A stretch of DNA of 64,000 bases from JADMIH01 sp035274425 (GCA_035274425.1 DATEOC010000032.1:1-64000), one strand, 5' to 3'. Shown: positions 34,841 to 43,505, counted from the first letter of the stretch. A program made the numbers and translations. Notes: generated by a model not told the origin, from the sequence alone.

Positions 34841-36631
34841 ATGTCTGACAGCTACAGCAGAGAGAATGACGAGCATAAATCGAGGGAGCATCAGGTCGAG
34901 CGCGAGCATCTATCCTCGCACGATATTGACCCGGTCCACACCGGGGCGTTAGACATCTACGCGGGCGCTTTGTTGGGTAACCCCAGGCTTGAAGGTAGGG
35001 GTAACGCTTCCGTCCACGCCGCCGTGATGCAGAGCGCGCAAAAAACACACGGCAACCGCGCCGTGCAGCGCTTCCTGACCGCTCAACGCTCGGCCACAGC
35101 CACAGCGGAGCCAGAGACCGACGACTTCATAGCTAAGCGTATCGAAGCCAAAGCCGGCACCGGCGGAGCCCTCGACGAGTCTATCAAGGCGAAGATCGAA
35201 GCCGGTATGGGCGCTGACCTGTCAGGTGTGCGAGTGCATACGGATGCAGAGGCCGACCAACTTGCCAAATCGATGAGCGCTACTGCATTTACCACCGGCA
35301 GTGACATCTTCTTTCGAGAGGGCGCGTATAACCCTCACACGCCCGAAGGGTTGAGATTGCTCGCGCACGAGGCTACGCATACGATCCAGCAGGCAGCAGG
35401 TCCAGTGGACGGCACGCCCTCGGCGGGAGGCGTCTCTATCAGCGACCCCTCGGACAGCTTCGAGCAGGCGGCGGAGAGTGTCGCGGATGCCGTTGCGTCA
35501 GGAGCCGAAGGCCCGGTGGCGGGTGGCAGTAGAGTTCAGCGTCTGGAAGAAGGGACTCCCTGGCCGGTACAGCGTTCCCTGGCGGTGCAACGCTGGCCGT
35601 TCATGGGACCCATCTCCGGCAACCCCTTCGCCCCCTTGAACCCATTCCACCCTATGCCGGGGGGAGGTACTGGAATAGGGTGGCAGCCTCCAGGACGGGG
35701 TGAAGTTCCTGGCCCCTGGGCCTACGGCAAAGAGAATACGCAGGGCGGCTACGAAGGGGGCTTTGGGGCCTTCCACGGCGAAGGGGACATACTTGGCGTG
35801 CCCGTGACCGACGACATCCTCTATGCGAGAGGTCAACTCGGCGCATGGGACGACGGCCAGGGCGGCACACGTTACGGCGCGGGAGGTAACGCGGGTGTTG
35901 CCAACTTCAGCATCAACGAGGGCGGCCTCGTCTCCGGCCAGGCGGAAGCCCTCACAGCCAGCGCGGAGGCTAGTTGGGGCGACAGCGGCGCGACGCTGGG
36001 CGCGCAGGCCACCCTCGTTGGCGGCTCGATGACCTTCGGCAACGAGACGGCAGCGAGCAATACGGACGAGAGCGTGCGCCTCGGATTGAGCGAAGGAGTA
36101 GGTCTGGCGGGCCGCCTCCACTGGGGCGATAAGGACAAGGATGGTCAGGCTATGTACGGCTTCGGTGCTGACTTTGGACCCTTCTCGTTTGACATAAAGA
36201 GCGAGGACCCTCTACGCACCCTGGCGCGAAGCGCAATGGGTCCGATGGGGAGCATGTTAGGCGATTATCTCCTCCCAGGCGGAAATATGACCAACACCGC
36301 GGGCGAGTACGCGGGGCAGGCATGGGATGCGGCTAAAGAGTACGGTGGCGCGGCTATCGATACCATTTCCGATTACGGCAACAGGGCGTGGGAGGGAGCA
36401 GGCGAGTTGTGGGAGGGTGCGAAGGATTACGGCAGCCAGGCCTATGACACCGTTGCCGGCGGATTGAGCAGCGCTTATAACACAGCCTCTGACTATGCAA
36501 GCAGCGCCTACGATACCGCATCTGCTTATGCAAGCGGCGCTTATGATACGGTCAGCGGGGCTGCCTCAGACGCTTACGATACGGTTAGTGGAGCTGCCTC
36601 GGACGCCTATGATTGGCTTACCGACTGGTGA
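34841..36631 (+). CDS. Leader-tagged DUF4157 eCIS payload candidate 3
   Basis: About 596 residues from the ATG at 34841 (AAAGGAG upstream; an in-frame GTG at 34829 is less likely). Order: acidic/His-rich start (MSDSYSRENDEHKSREHQVE); shared leader ~40-79 (YAGALLGNPRLEGRGN; AAVMQSAQKTHGNRAVQRF); DUF4157 ~95-185 (VRVHTDAEADQLAKSMSATA, FTTGSDIFF, HEATH at 176-180); a VQR-rich linker (SRVQRLE; WPVQRSLAVQRWP); a Gly-rich beta-repeat region of ~200 residues; then ~60 residues of Ala/Tyr/Ser repeats (YDTVSGAASDAYD) ending in a Trp-containing tail. The tail could be amphipathic and membrane-active. That is inference. Confidence 0.75.
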   Translation: MSDSYSRENDEHKSREHQVEREHLSSHDIDPVHTGALDIYAGALLGNPRLEGRGNASVHAAVMQSAQKTHGNRAVQRFLTAQRSATATAEPETDDFIAKRIEAKAGTGGALDESIKAKIEAGMGADLSGVRVHTDAEADQLAKSMSATAFTTGSDIFFREGAYNPHTPEGLRLLAHEATHTIQQAAGPVDGTPSAGGVSISDPSDSFEQAAESVADAVASGAEGPVAGGSRVQRLEEGTPWPVQRSLAVQRWPFMGPISGNPFAPLNPFHPMPGGGTGIGWQPPGRGEVPGPWAYGKENTQGGYEGGFGAFHGEGDILGVPVTDDILYARGQLGAWDDGQGGTRYGAGGNAGVANFSINEGGLVSGQAEALTASAEASWGDSGATLGAQATLVGGSMTFGNETAASNTDESVRLGLSEGVGLAGRLHWGDKDKDGQAMYGFGADFGPFSFDIKSEDPLRTLARSAMGPMGSMLGDYLLPGGNMTNTAGEYAGQAWDAAKEYGGAAIDTISDYGNRAWEGAGELWEGAKDYGSQAYDTVAGGLSSAYNTASDYASSAYDTASAYASGAYDTVSGAASDAYDTVSGAASDAYDWLTDW

Positions 36632-36652
36632 TAGCAAGGACGTGTGCAAGCC

Positions 36653-36681
36653 CGTAGGAGCGTGGCGGCGTCACGCCCCTA
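36653..36681. repeat. Palindromic repeat GTAGGAGCGTGGCGGCGTCACGCCCCTAC
   Basis: An imperfect palindrome of 29 bases just after payload gene 3, related in style (GTAGGNGCG ... CGCCCCTAC) to the cores of the 33422-33546 element. Possibly a dispersed REP-like sequence. A terminator role is not excluded, but no U-run follows. Confidence 0.55.
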
Positions 36682-36739
36682 CAGTACCTCTACCTCTTAA
36701 CTTACTTTCTCGACGGGAAAGTGGGGGCACATAAGCAAG

Positions 36740-38704
36740 ATGTCTACGAGCGACTCGCACGAAGCTATAGAAAAAGCGCGCCGGCGCGCTAAAGAGCGTG
36801 GGAAAAAGGCTGAACGATGCCATGAGGGGGAGGACTCTGACCTCCGCTCCGAGGCTCCGGTTCTATCTCTCCCCTCTCACTACCGCTCCCTCCTCGGTGA
36901 CAGCCGCCTCAGTGAGAGCAGCAACGCCTCCGTGCGCGCCGAGGTAATGCATAGCGCTCAAAAGACACATGGCAACCGCGCCGTGCAGCGCTTCCTGCAA
37001 GTCCAGCGCTCCCCTACTTATGCTGAGGAAGTCACGGACGACAAAATTGCCCAGCAAATATCGTCCAAATCTGGCACGGGAGAAAAATTGGACGACCCGG
37101 TACGCGCTCAATTAGAGCGAGACCTGGGCACAAACCTTTCGCATTTGCAGGTGCATACCGACGCGGAGGCCGATCACATGGCTCGCTCGGTCAAAGCCAC
37201 CGCCTTTACTAGCGGAAGAGATATCTACTTCCAGGCAGGCTCCTTTGATCCGAGGAACCCGGAAGGGATGAAGCTATTGGCCCATGAGGCCGCTCACGTA
37301 ATGCAGCAATCAAAAGGGCCTGTGGATGGCAAGCCCACCGACGCCGGCATCACCCTCAGCGACTCGACCGACACCTTCGAGCAGGAGGCGGAGCGAATCT
37401 CGGATGAAATGGAGTCGAAGTGGAACCACGAAGGCGAGGGAACTCAAGGGGGCGAAGCGCACACCCATGAGCAGGTGCAGAGGAGCCAGCTAGAAGACGC
37501 GGCCCCGACTCTCTTCAACTCCTCGACCCTGTTTGTGCAACGGTCCCCGCAGACGTACGCCAATCGCGCCGTGCAACGTTTCCTACAGGGTAGTATGCCC
37601 GTGCAGCGATGTGGGGATACTCCTTGTGGTTGCTCCGACGAGGAGAAGATTCAGCACGCCCTCCATGAGCACGGCCACGAAATGGCACCCGTGTCTCGCA
37701 TGGCCGACCTCCGACTGCTAGGGATGCCTATACAGCGGTCGCTACCAGTGCAAAGGCAACCGCCGCCCGCCCCTCCCGACCCCAACTACACAGGCACCAG
37801 GGGTGGTGACGCCTACGTAGGTCCTGGCGGTGGAGCTGGTATTGGTGGGCTAGTCTCTTACGGATGCTATTGCGGCCCAGGCGGTGATCCCGTAACCGGC
37901 AGTCGTTGCGGGGTAGGCGCGCCACCGAAAGACGCTATCGATGCCAAGTGCATGAGGCACGACAGCGATTACAACAAAGCAGGCGTCGACTCCGGCAGCA
38001 CTCCCGGTACGGTGAATATGTTCACCGACTTCCAGGGCTGGCTTAAATCGGAGGAGGCTGACCGCCGCCTGGCCGACACCGTAGATGCCGAGATGGACGC
38101 TAATCCCGGCGATTACTCCCCGTCGGCGCGCCTCTACGGGCAAGGTATAAAAGGTATTTTCGGAGGTCGAGCGAACGTATCACACGCCATGAATTGGGGC
38201 ATGAACAAATATGGGGAGGCGGAAGAGGGCCTCACGGGCGCATACGACGACGTTACCAACTGGGGAGGCAATAAAGCGAGCGAGGCCGAAAAGGGCATAG
38301 AGGGCTTCATGAAGAGTGCCTCAGGGTGGAGTTCGGCGGGCGATGTCGCGAGCGGGCTGTTGGGCGGGGCCGCCGACGCCGCGAACTGGCTCGGCAAGAC
38401 CGGAAGCGAAGCATTCGGCGGTGTGGGCAAAGCATTGGGTAGCGCGGGAAGCTGGCTCGGCGACACGCTCGGCTCTGCCGCTATGGGCGTCGGTGAAGCG
38501 GCGCTCGGCATGGGCGAGTGGGGCCTCGAAACGGCGGGCGCGCTCGGCAATGTGGGGCTTGACCTCGCCGGACGTGGCATAAATGCTGTTGGAGGTGCCA
38601 TTGGGGGTGCAGCCAGTGCCGTTGGTGGCGCGGTGAGTGGCGCTGCCGGTTGGGCTGGCGATACGGCTAAGGACGTGTGGGAGGACCTCACTTCCTGGTT
38701 CTAG
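36740..38704 (+). CDS. Leader-tagged DUF4157 eCIS payload with phospholipase A2-like domain
   Basis: A 654-residue protein. Order: Lys/Glu-rich start; shared leader ~45-86 (YRSLLGDSRLSESSN; AEVMHSAQKTHGNRAVQRF); DUF4157 ~100-200 (LQVHTDAEADHMARSVKATA, HEAAH at 182-186); a linker with seven VQR motifs in all, including a second NRAVQRFLQ; a PLA2-like segment from ~374 (YGCYCGPGG, then a 'KCMRHDSDY' dyad with H407 and D408); and a Gly/Ala-rich C-terminus (~450-654; AASAVGGAVSGAAGWAGDTA) with Trp at the end. YGCYCGxGG is the secreted-PLA2 calcium-loop signature, and HDxxY is its catalytic segment. Predicted activity: calcium-dependent phospholipid hydrolysis in a target cell. The Gly/Ala tail may aid membrane insertion. 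Confidence 0.82.
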   Translation: MSTSDSHEAIEKARRRAKERGKKAERCHEGEDSDLRSEAPVLSLPSHYRSLLGDSRLSESSNASVRAEVMHSAQKTHGNRAVQRFLQVQRSPTYAEEVTDDKIAQQISSKSGTGEKLDDPVRAQLERDLGTNLSHLQVHTDAEADHMARSVKATAFTSGRDIYFQAGSFDPRNPEGMKLLAHEAAHVMQQSKGPVDGKPTDAGITLSDSTDTFEQEAERISDEMESKWNHEGEGTQGGEAHTHEQVQRSQLEDAAPTLFNSSTLFVQRSPQTYANRAVQRFLQGSMPVQRCGDTPCGCSDEEKIQHALHEHGHEMAPVSRMADLRLLGMPIQRSLPVQRQPPPAPPDPNYTGTRGGDAYVGPGGGAGIGGLVSYGCYCGPGGDPVTGSRCGVGAPPKDAIDAKCMRHDSDYNKAGVDSGSTPGTVNMFTDFQGWLKSEEADRRLADTVDAEMDANPGDYSPSARLYGQGIKGIFGGRANVSHAMNWGMNKYGEAEEGLTGAYDDVTNWGGNKASEAEKGIEGFMKSASGWSSAGDVASGLLGGAADAANWLGKTGSEAFGGVGKALGSAGSWLGDTLGSAAMGVGEAALGMGEWGLETAGALGNVGLDLAGRGINAVGGAIGGAASAVGGAVSGAAGWAGDTAKDVWEDLTSWF

Positions 38705-39051
38705 AAGTTATCTCAAGAATGGCAGTAGTGTGCCACAGGGCAGGTTGCGCATCATGTTGAGGCGGTATTTGCCTACGTATGGCAGTTGCTATCGTGCCTT
38801 ACCCTAAGCCAAACCACACAATTAACCAATTCTGGTGATACGGTAGCTGGACAACTGTGTTACCATCATATGTATTACCATCATAATCGGAGTTCAGTTT
38901 GATACCTCACCAGGGGAGAGGTTGAATGAGATTAGCATAAGCATGGACCACATGCTATTTTCAGATAGCCTCTAATAGCGCAGAATGTCGTAATTCGTGG
39001 CGTACAAGGCCCGTCCTCTGGCGCGATTTAGAAGGTAGTGGAGGCAAGAGG
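38705..39051. other. Non-coding gap before payload gene 5
   Basis: About 350 bases, slightly more AT-rich than the flanks, with no supported open frame, no heptamer array and no strong hairpin. It may contain the promoter of the following gene, but no convincing -35/-10 pair was found. Confidence 0.4.
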
Positions 39052-40878
39052 ATGTCCAGTGACCAAGTCGTAGAAACAGAGGCCTCGAAAGCTCGAAATC
39101 GAGCCAGGGCCAGCGAACCGCACACCCAATATGATAGCGCACACTCGATAGTTGAAGAGAAAGGTATCTACTCACCTTCACTGGTGGCGGACCCTGCGCT
39201 GAATGGCAGTGCGAATGGTCCTGTACGTGCCGCCGCTATGCACGAGATGCAGAAAATACATGGCAACCGTGCCGTGCAGCGTTCGCTTCTCTCACCCGGT
39301 GGGCAGCAATCGTATGTGTCCGTACAGCGTAGTTGGCTTGACGATGCCGGTGACTGGGTGAGTAGCAATGCGTCAAGCGCGGCAGATTGGGCAGCCGACA
39401 CGGCGTCAGATGCTAGCGAATGGGTTGGCAATAAAGCGACAGAGGTTATGGAACACCCCCTCGATTCGCTGGCCGGCGCCGCAGCGTACATGCCTATACC
39501 CGGCAACCCATTCATGCTACAGAAGGCGGGCCATCACCTCAACCAACTCTTTGGTGCTGGACATGATGCAGAGGGTAGGCCCACGCCAAGCCTTTTCGAT
39601 CAAGGTGTGAATTGGGTGGAGGAAGGGGTGTCCGGCCTCGCGCATTCTGCGGCAGACGCGGTGTCTGACGTACCCATCCTCGGCTCTGTCGCCAGCGCGG
39701 GCGCAAGCGCGGTAGATTTCGGCACCCAGGTGTCGGGCGGGGCGTGGAAAGCCCTGGGCGGTATGGTTGGGGGCATCGCAGGCATGGCCGAGCACCCCTT
39801 GGATGCCGCTATGGGTATAGAGAAGATGGCTGAGAACTTCGGCCTCCCCGGCTATATGAACCCATTCAGAGTAGGGCATGGTATCTATGACGTAGCTACG
39901 GGGCAACGCGGTCTGGCCGATGCCGCCAACCACTGGCTCAACCCTATCGAATCAATGAAACAGAGTCAGGAATTTGGTATGACCATGCTTATGGGGCAGC
40001 AGGGCAAGGACGGCGAGCGGCATGGGGGGCTGGTAGAGGGCTATCGCGAGGCCTGGAACCAGGGGAAGTACGGTGAGATAGTTGGCCGAGCAGGAGTTGA
40101 CATAGGGAGCCTCTTCCTCGGAGTTGGCGAGGCAGGTGCTGCGGGCAAACTGGGCGAGGCTGGAACTGCGCTCCGTACGGCGGGCGAGCTTGGAGAAGCA
40201 GGGACTGTTGTGCGTGGGCTGGGAGAAGTAGGCGAGGCGGGCGCTGCTGTACGCGGGCTGGGAGAACTGGGCGAGAGCGGTGGTGCTCTACGAGCAGGTG
40301 GTGAACTCGGAGAAGGCAGCGGCGCATTACGAGCGGGCGGCGAGTTAGGAGAAGGTGGAGGTGCATTGCATGGTGGAGGTGGCGCGGCGGGGGGGCCGAG
40401 CGATGCACTCTTCCCCGGCCTTAGCGACACCGAGGTAGCAAATGCAATTGAGGGGAGCAAAGGGAACATGCTGGAGCTTCCGGGCCAGAACCCCAACACG
40501 GGCGCGGGCTTACAAGATGTAACCATCAAGGGGGATGCCAGCAAACCTATTGCTTACCATGAGAATATGAGCTTTAGCGGCATCGAAGGGTCTCCACATC
40601 CGAAGACGGAAGTTCGTTACCACTCACCCAACAAGAGCGCACCGACAGGCACTTATTCCAAAACGAACCCCACAATTCAGGTCAACACTGGTAAGGGTAG
40701 TTTCGCCCAACTACCCGATGGCACATGGAAGCGTGTCCATGACATGACCCCTGCGGAGAGGGCAGTGGCGGGGCCAGCCCAACAGACCCAACTCTACAGG
40801 CTGCCGGACGGCACTTATAAGCCTATTAGCGAGATGACGGAGGCGGAAAGAGCGGCAGCCCATTATCCGGCAGACTAG
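39052..40878 (+). CDS. Leader-tagged eCIS payload candidate 5 (toxin-like C-terminus)
   Basis: A 608-residue protein without DUF4157. The leader is at ~40-79 (YSPSLVADPALNGSAN; AAAMHEMQKIHGNRAVQRS), then VSVQRSW. Residues ~85-350 are an amphipathic, Trp/Ala/Gly-rich region (WVSSNASSAADWAADTASDA) of a type used by pore-forming or translocation regions. A Gly/Glu repeat block follows (GELGEAG, GELGEGGGALHG; ~360-445). The C-terminal ~150 residues (LSDTEVANAIEGSKGNMLEL; KTEVRYHSPNKSAPTGTYSK) end with two copies of a 'LPDGT[WY]K...MT.AERA' unit. The layout resembles a polymorphic toxin with a C-terminal activity domain. I do not recognise its family and assign no activity. Confidence 0.7.
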   Translation: MSSDQVVETEASKARNRARASEPHTQYDSAHSIVEEKGIYSPSLVADPALNGSANGPVRAAAMHEMQKIHGNRAVQRSLLSPGGQQSYVSVQRSWLDDAGDWVSSNASSAADWAADTASDASEWVGNKATEVMEHPLDSLAGAAAYMPIPGNPFMLQKAGHHLNQLFGAGHDAEGRPTPSLFDQGVNWVEEGVSGLAHSAADAVSDVPILGSVASAGASAVDFGTQVSGGAWKALGGMVGGIAGMAEHPLDAAMGIEKMAENFGLPGYMNPFRVGHGIYDVATGQRGLADAANHWLNPIESMKQSQEFGMTMLMGQQGKDGERHGGLVEGYREAWNQGKYGEIVGRAGVDIGSLFLGVGEAGAAGKLGEAGTALRTAGELGEAGTVVRGLGEVGEAGAAVRGLGELGESGGALRAGGELGEGSGALRAGGELGEGGGALHGGGGAAGGPSDALFPGLSDTEVANAIEGSKGNMLELPGQNPNTGAGLQDVTIKGDASKPIAYHENMSFSGIEGSPHPKTEVRYHSPNKSAPTGTYSKTNPTIQVNTGKGSFAQLPDGTWKRVHDMTPAERAVAGPAQQTQLYRLPDGTYKPISEMTEAERAAAHYPAD

Positions 40879-40921
40879 TTAGCTGGCTGGCAAGAAGTAC
40901 CGTAATTGAGAGGTATAGAAA

Positions 40922-41161
40922 ATGTCCCTAGCCTGGATGATGGATGTTGAGCCTTCCCTCGCGGCCGGGGCCGTAGGTATCAATGGCCTCATGAACGGCC
41001 GCCCCTCAGGCGCTCTCGGCGCGATTGGTGGGATGGCAGGCACGCTCGGTGACATAGCCGATGCGAGCGAGCCTAGTCCCTATCGCTGGGGAGTTGGTCT
41101 CCAGGGGAGTATAGGGCCTGATGAGCAGCGCATCATGCTAGGGGTAGGGACCAGCTTCTAA
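40922..41161 (+). CDS. Small Gly/Ala-rich protein downstream of payload 5
   Basis: A 79-residue protein with Met/Gly/Ala-rich hydrophobic character (AAGAVGINGLMNG; LGAIGGMAGTLGDIADASE) and a beta-like end (YRWGVGLQGSIGPDEQRIML). The gene starts 43 bases after payload 5 and its stop overlaps the next start (TAATG). It could be an immunity protein, an export helper or a split-off C-terminal fragment of a payload. Nothing decides between these. Confidence 0.55.
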   Translation: MSLAWMMDVEPSLAAGAVGINGLMNGRPSGALGAIGGMAGTLGDIADASEPSPYRWGVGLQGSIGPDEQRIMLGVGTSF

Positions 41162-41817
41162 TGCCGACCCAGAAAGAGGCCGTCTGGCTGGCCTGCAAGC
41201 CTAAGACCTGCTGCTACAACGCTTTCGTGCTGGTGAGCGGGCGCGACGTATGGCGCATATCGCGTGCGCTTGACACTCCGCCCTCCTCCTTCCTCATATA
41301 TTTCCAGTCGCCTGAATGGCGGCCCGACACATTCATCCTGGACCGCTCCGGGCGGCAGTTCCGCCTTGCCCTCACAAAGCAGCCCGCCAGCAAACGCCGC
41401 AAGACCCCTCCCCCCTGCATCTTCCTGATGCGTACTCGCAACGGCCACCACAGGTGTGGCCTCGGCGACTTACGTCCCCAGGTGTGTAAGACCTTCCCGA
41501 TAGAGCAGGTGGGCCAGGTCCTGTGCATTCCGGGCAAGACAGGCTGTGCCTGCCGCACCTGGTCCCTCGCTGATGTAGACCTGGAGGAGGAGGGAGCAGC
41601 GGTCGAGGTCAAGCAGCAGGATTTCCAGGAATATAGCGAGGTCGTAGCCCTGTGGAACTCCTATGTGGCGTCAGCGCCGGAAGATGCGCATTTCGACTTC
41701 TTCTCTTATTGCGACTTCCTTTTAGAGATGTATGATGGGATAGCGGCGAACGAATTTCAAAACCTGGATCGTAATGGCGTGATTGCCGGTGAACTGGCCA
41801 CAGGTGGGATAGTGTGA
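41161..41817 (+). CDS. YkgJ-like cysteine-cluster protein (copy 1)
   Basis: A 218-residue protein with a scattered Cys cluster: LACKPKTCCYNAF near the N-terminus, CIFLMRTRNGHHRCGLGDLR in the middle, and QVCKTFPIE, CIPGKTGCACRTW after it. This pattern belongs to the YkgJ family, thought to bind Zn or Fe-S through CxxxCC-type motifs, of unknown function. It shares GRDVWRIS with the next gene and overlaps it by 4 bases, so the two are probably coexpressed paralogues. They may modify or protect the payloads. This link is only by position. Confidence 0.7.
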   Translation: MPTQKEAVWLACKPKTCCYNAFVLVSGRDVWRISRALDTPPSSFLIYFQSPEWRPDTFILDRSGRQFRLALTKQPASKRRKTPPPCIFLMRTRNGHHRCGLGDLRPQVCKTFPIEQVGQVLCIPGKTGCACRTWSLADVDLEEEGAAVEVKQQDFQEYSEVVALWNSYVASAPEDAHFDFFSYCDFLLEMYDGIAANEFQNLDRNGVIAGELATGGIV

Positions 41818-42647
41818 CTGCTTCTACAGATAATCAGAGTGCATCGGCGGACCTTGCTGAGGCCACCGCCAACCCTCCCTGCCACAACTGCCAGGGAGCG
41901 TGCTGCCGCTCCTATATCGTGCCGGTCACTGGATACGACGTATGGCGCATCAGCACCAGCCAGCGCCTAGCGCCGGAGAGCTACCTCATAGCGGGCCACC
42001 AGCGAGAGGAGACCTCCGAAGGTTTCCTACTCGAACCGGAAGGGAGGCCTTTCTTCCTCGCCCTGGACAAGAAGGGACGGTTCAATCGCTATCAGCCATG
42101 TATCTTCTTGATGGGCCTTGCGGGTGGGCAGTATCGTTGTGGCATCTACTCGGACCGCCCGTCAACTTGCCGGGTCTATCCTATGACTATAAGGAAGGGG
42201 GAAATGGATCTTTCCGTGCACGCTATCTGCCCGCCCGGCTCATGGTCCCGGAGAGAGATCGAGCGGCCCACATGGCGCAAGGCCGTGAAGCGCACGTATA
42301 TCGAGTCGGACTTGTATACGGAGGTAGTGGCACGCTGGAACGCCCGTGTTGCCCACAGCCCCGGCCAGAGCTTTACCCTGAGCGAGTACCTGAGCTACCT
42401 GATGAACGCGCACGGAAGCCTGATGCGTCTTGAAGAAGAGTTCGGGGAGGCAGAGATGGTGCGCGTCGAGGCTACCTGGCCTACCCCTCCCCGCGTCGCG
42501 GTCAATCTTGACGAGATGGTGATATGCAGGGGTGATTTACCCTGGCTCGACTTCCTGGTACGCGCCCGCGCCGAGATCGACCGCTTCTACCCGGAGATTC
42601 CCCCCCAACCAATCATAGTCCCCATACCCTCAGAGGCCCCATCCTGA
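41814..42647 (+). CDS. YkgJ-like cysteine-cluster protein (copy 2)
   Basis: A 277-residue paralogue starting at GTG, overlapping the preceding stop. The cluster is closer to the YkgJ consensus than in copy 1: CHNCQGACCRSYIVPVTGYD, then CIFLMGLAGGQYRCGIYSDR, PSTCRVYPM. A second C-terminal part of ~90 residues has no recognised motif. Last gene of the + strand run, closed by the long hairpin at 42681-42739. Confidence 0.75.
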   Translation: MTASTDNQSASADLAEATANPPCHNCQGACCRSYIVPVTGYDVWRISTSQRLAPESYLIAGHQREETSEGFLLEPEGRPFFLALDKKGRFNRYQPCIFLMGLAGGQYRCGIYSDRPSTCRVYPMTIRKGEMDLSVHAICPPGSWSRREIERPTWRKAVKRTYIESDLYTEVVARWNARVAHSPGQSFTLSEYLSYLMNAHGSLMRLEEEFGEAEMVRVEATWPTPPRVAVNLDEMVICRGDLPWLDFLVRARAEIDRFYPEIPPQPIIVPIPSEAPS

Positions 42648-42680
42648 GGCATCTCAGTGGTCCCATCCAGGCAGCCAAAT

Positions 42681-42739
42681 ATTTCTCATCTAAATCAAAA
42701 TGAGCGTCGCAGACGCTCATTTTGATTTAGATGAGAAAT
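42681..42739. terminator. Bidirectional terminator with 28-bp perfect stem
   Basis: Perfect arms at 42681-42708 and 42712-42739 around the loop GCA. The stem is AT-rich at its base and GC-rich at its tip. It lies between the convergent YkgJ copy 2 and DoxX genes and can serve both. Confidence 0.85.
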
Positions 42740-42755
42740 AAATGTTTACCTACCA

Positions 42756-43505
42756 TTAGGTAGATACTGTTGCCTGTGGCTTGCTTTGCAGCAACTCCCC
42801 CTTGTGCCAGGGCGTGCCGAGCAAGGGCAGGAGGAAGCGGTCCAGACCGATCCAACCGGCGACCTTCCAACCTAACAGGAGCATGATGCCCATGAGCAGC
42901 AGTATCGGGTTGGTGCTGGTCGAACCTGTGAGAAGGTACGCCATGTTCATGAATATCCCACCGAAGGCCGCGATGCCCACCAGCGCCCCGACTATCAAGC
43001 CCAGACCTACCAGTAGCTCGCCGAATACAATCACCTTCGAGAACCAGGTATGCGCGTTGTTGTCATAAAGACCCTTTATGAACTCCATCCACCAATCGTA
43101 GGTGATTGTGGGCTTGGGCGCGGGTGCGCCAGGGGTTGCGGGAGTGAGGCCAAGAGACTTCTCCCAGAACGCGCGTATAGTAACCCCCGTATCCATCCAT
43201 TTCGGATCGTTGAACTTGTGTGCACCTGCGTCCAGCCAGCTCCAGCCTACGAAGAGGCGTACCGGCAGCCACAAGGCGGCGGAGCGCGTGTCCCGGAAGA
43301 GGAAGTGGGCGAATCGCGGGTCCTCCACGTGGATGTCCCGCTCAGCTACCGGCACGCGTTCGTAGCGCGTCACGCTGTACACCGCGGCGATTGCCGAGGC
43401 CGCACCCACGACGAGCAGCCAGAGCCACCCTCCCAGAATGTAGCCAAAGAACATGCCAAGGAGCGTGGCGATGACAACTATTACTATTGAGCTTCGCATC
43501 TTCAT
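42756..43505 (-). CDS. DoxX-family membrane protein
   Basis: A 249-residue protein with four to five membrane helices. The first two (MKMRSSIVIVVIATLLGMFF; GGWLWLLVVGAASAIAAVYS) precede a soluble loop. The DoxX/DoxD core follows: RLFVGWSWLDAGAHKFNDPK, then WFSKVIVFGELLVGLGLIVG and FLLPLLGTPW. The family includes quinone-linked thiosulphate oxidoreductase subunits and many members of unknown role. Which applies here is not clear. It is unrelated to the injection locus, ending at the shared hairpin. Confidence 0.8.
   Translation of the reverse strand: MKMRSSIVIVVIATLLGMFFGYILGGWLWLLVVGAASAIAAVYSVTRYERVPVAERDIHVEDPRFAHFLFRDTRSAALWLPVRLFVGWSWLDAGAHKFNDPKWMDTGVTIRAFWEKSLGLTPATPGAPAPKPTITYDWWMEFIKGLYDNNAHTWFSKVIVFGELLVGLGLIVGALVGIAAFGGIFMNMAYLLTGSTSTNPILLLMGIMLLLGWKVAGWIGLDRFLLPLLGTPWHKGELLQSKPQATVST

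Noticed and set aside
34829..34841. Upstream GTG as start of payload 3
   Set aside because: ATG at 34841 has the better ribosome spacing and gives the MSDSY start shared with the gene at 33829.
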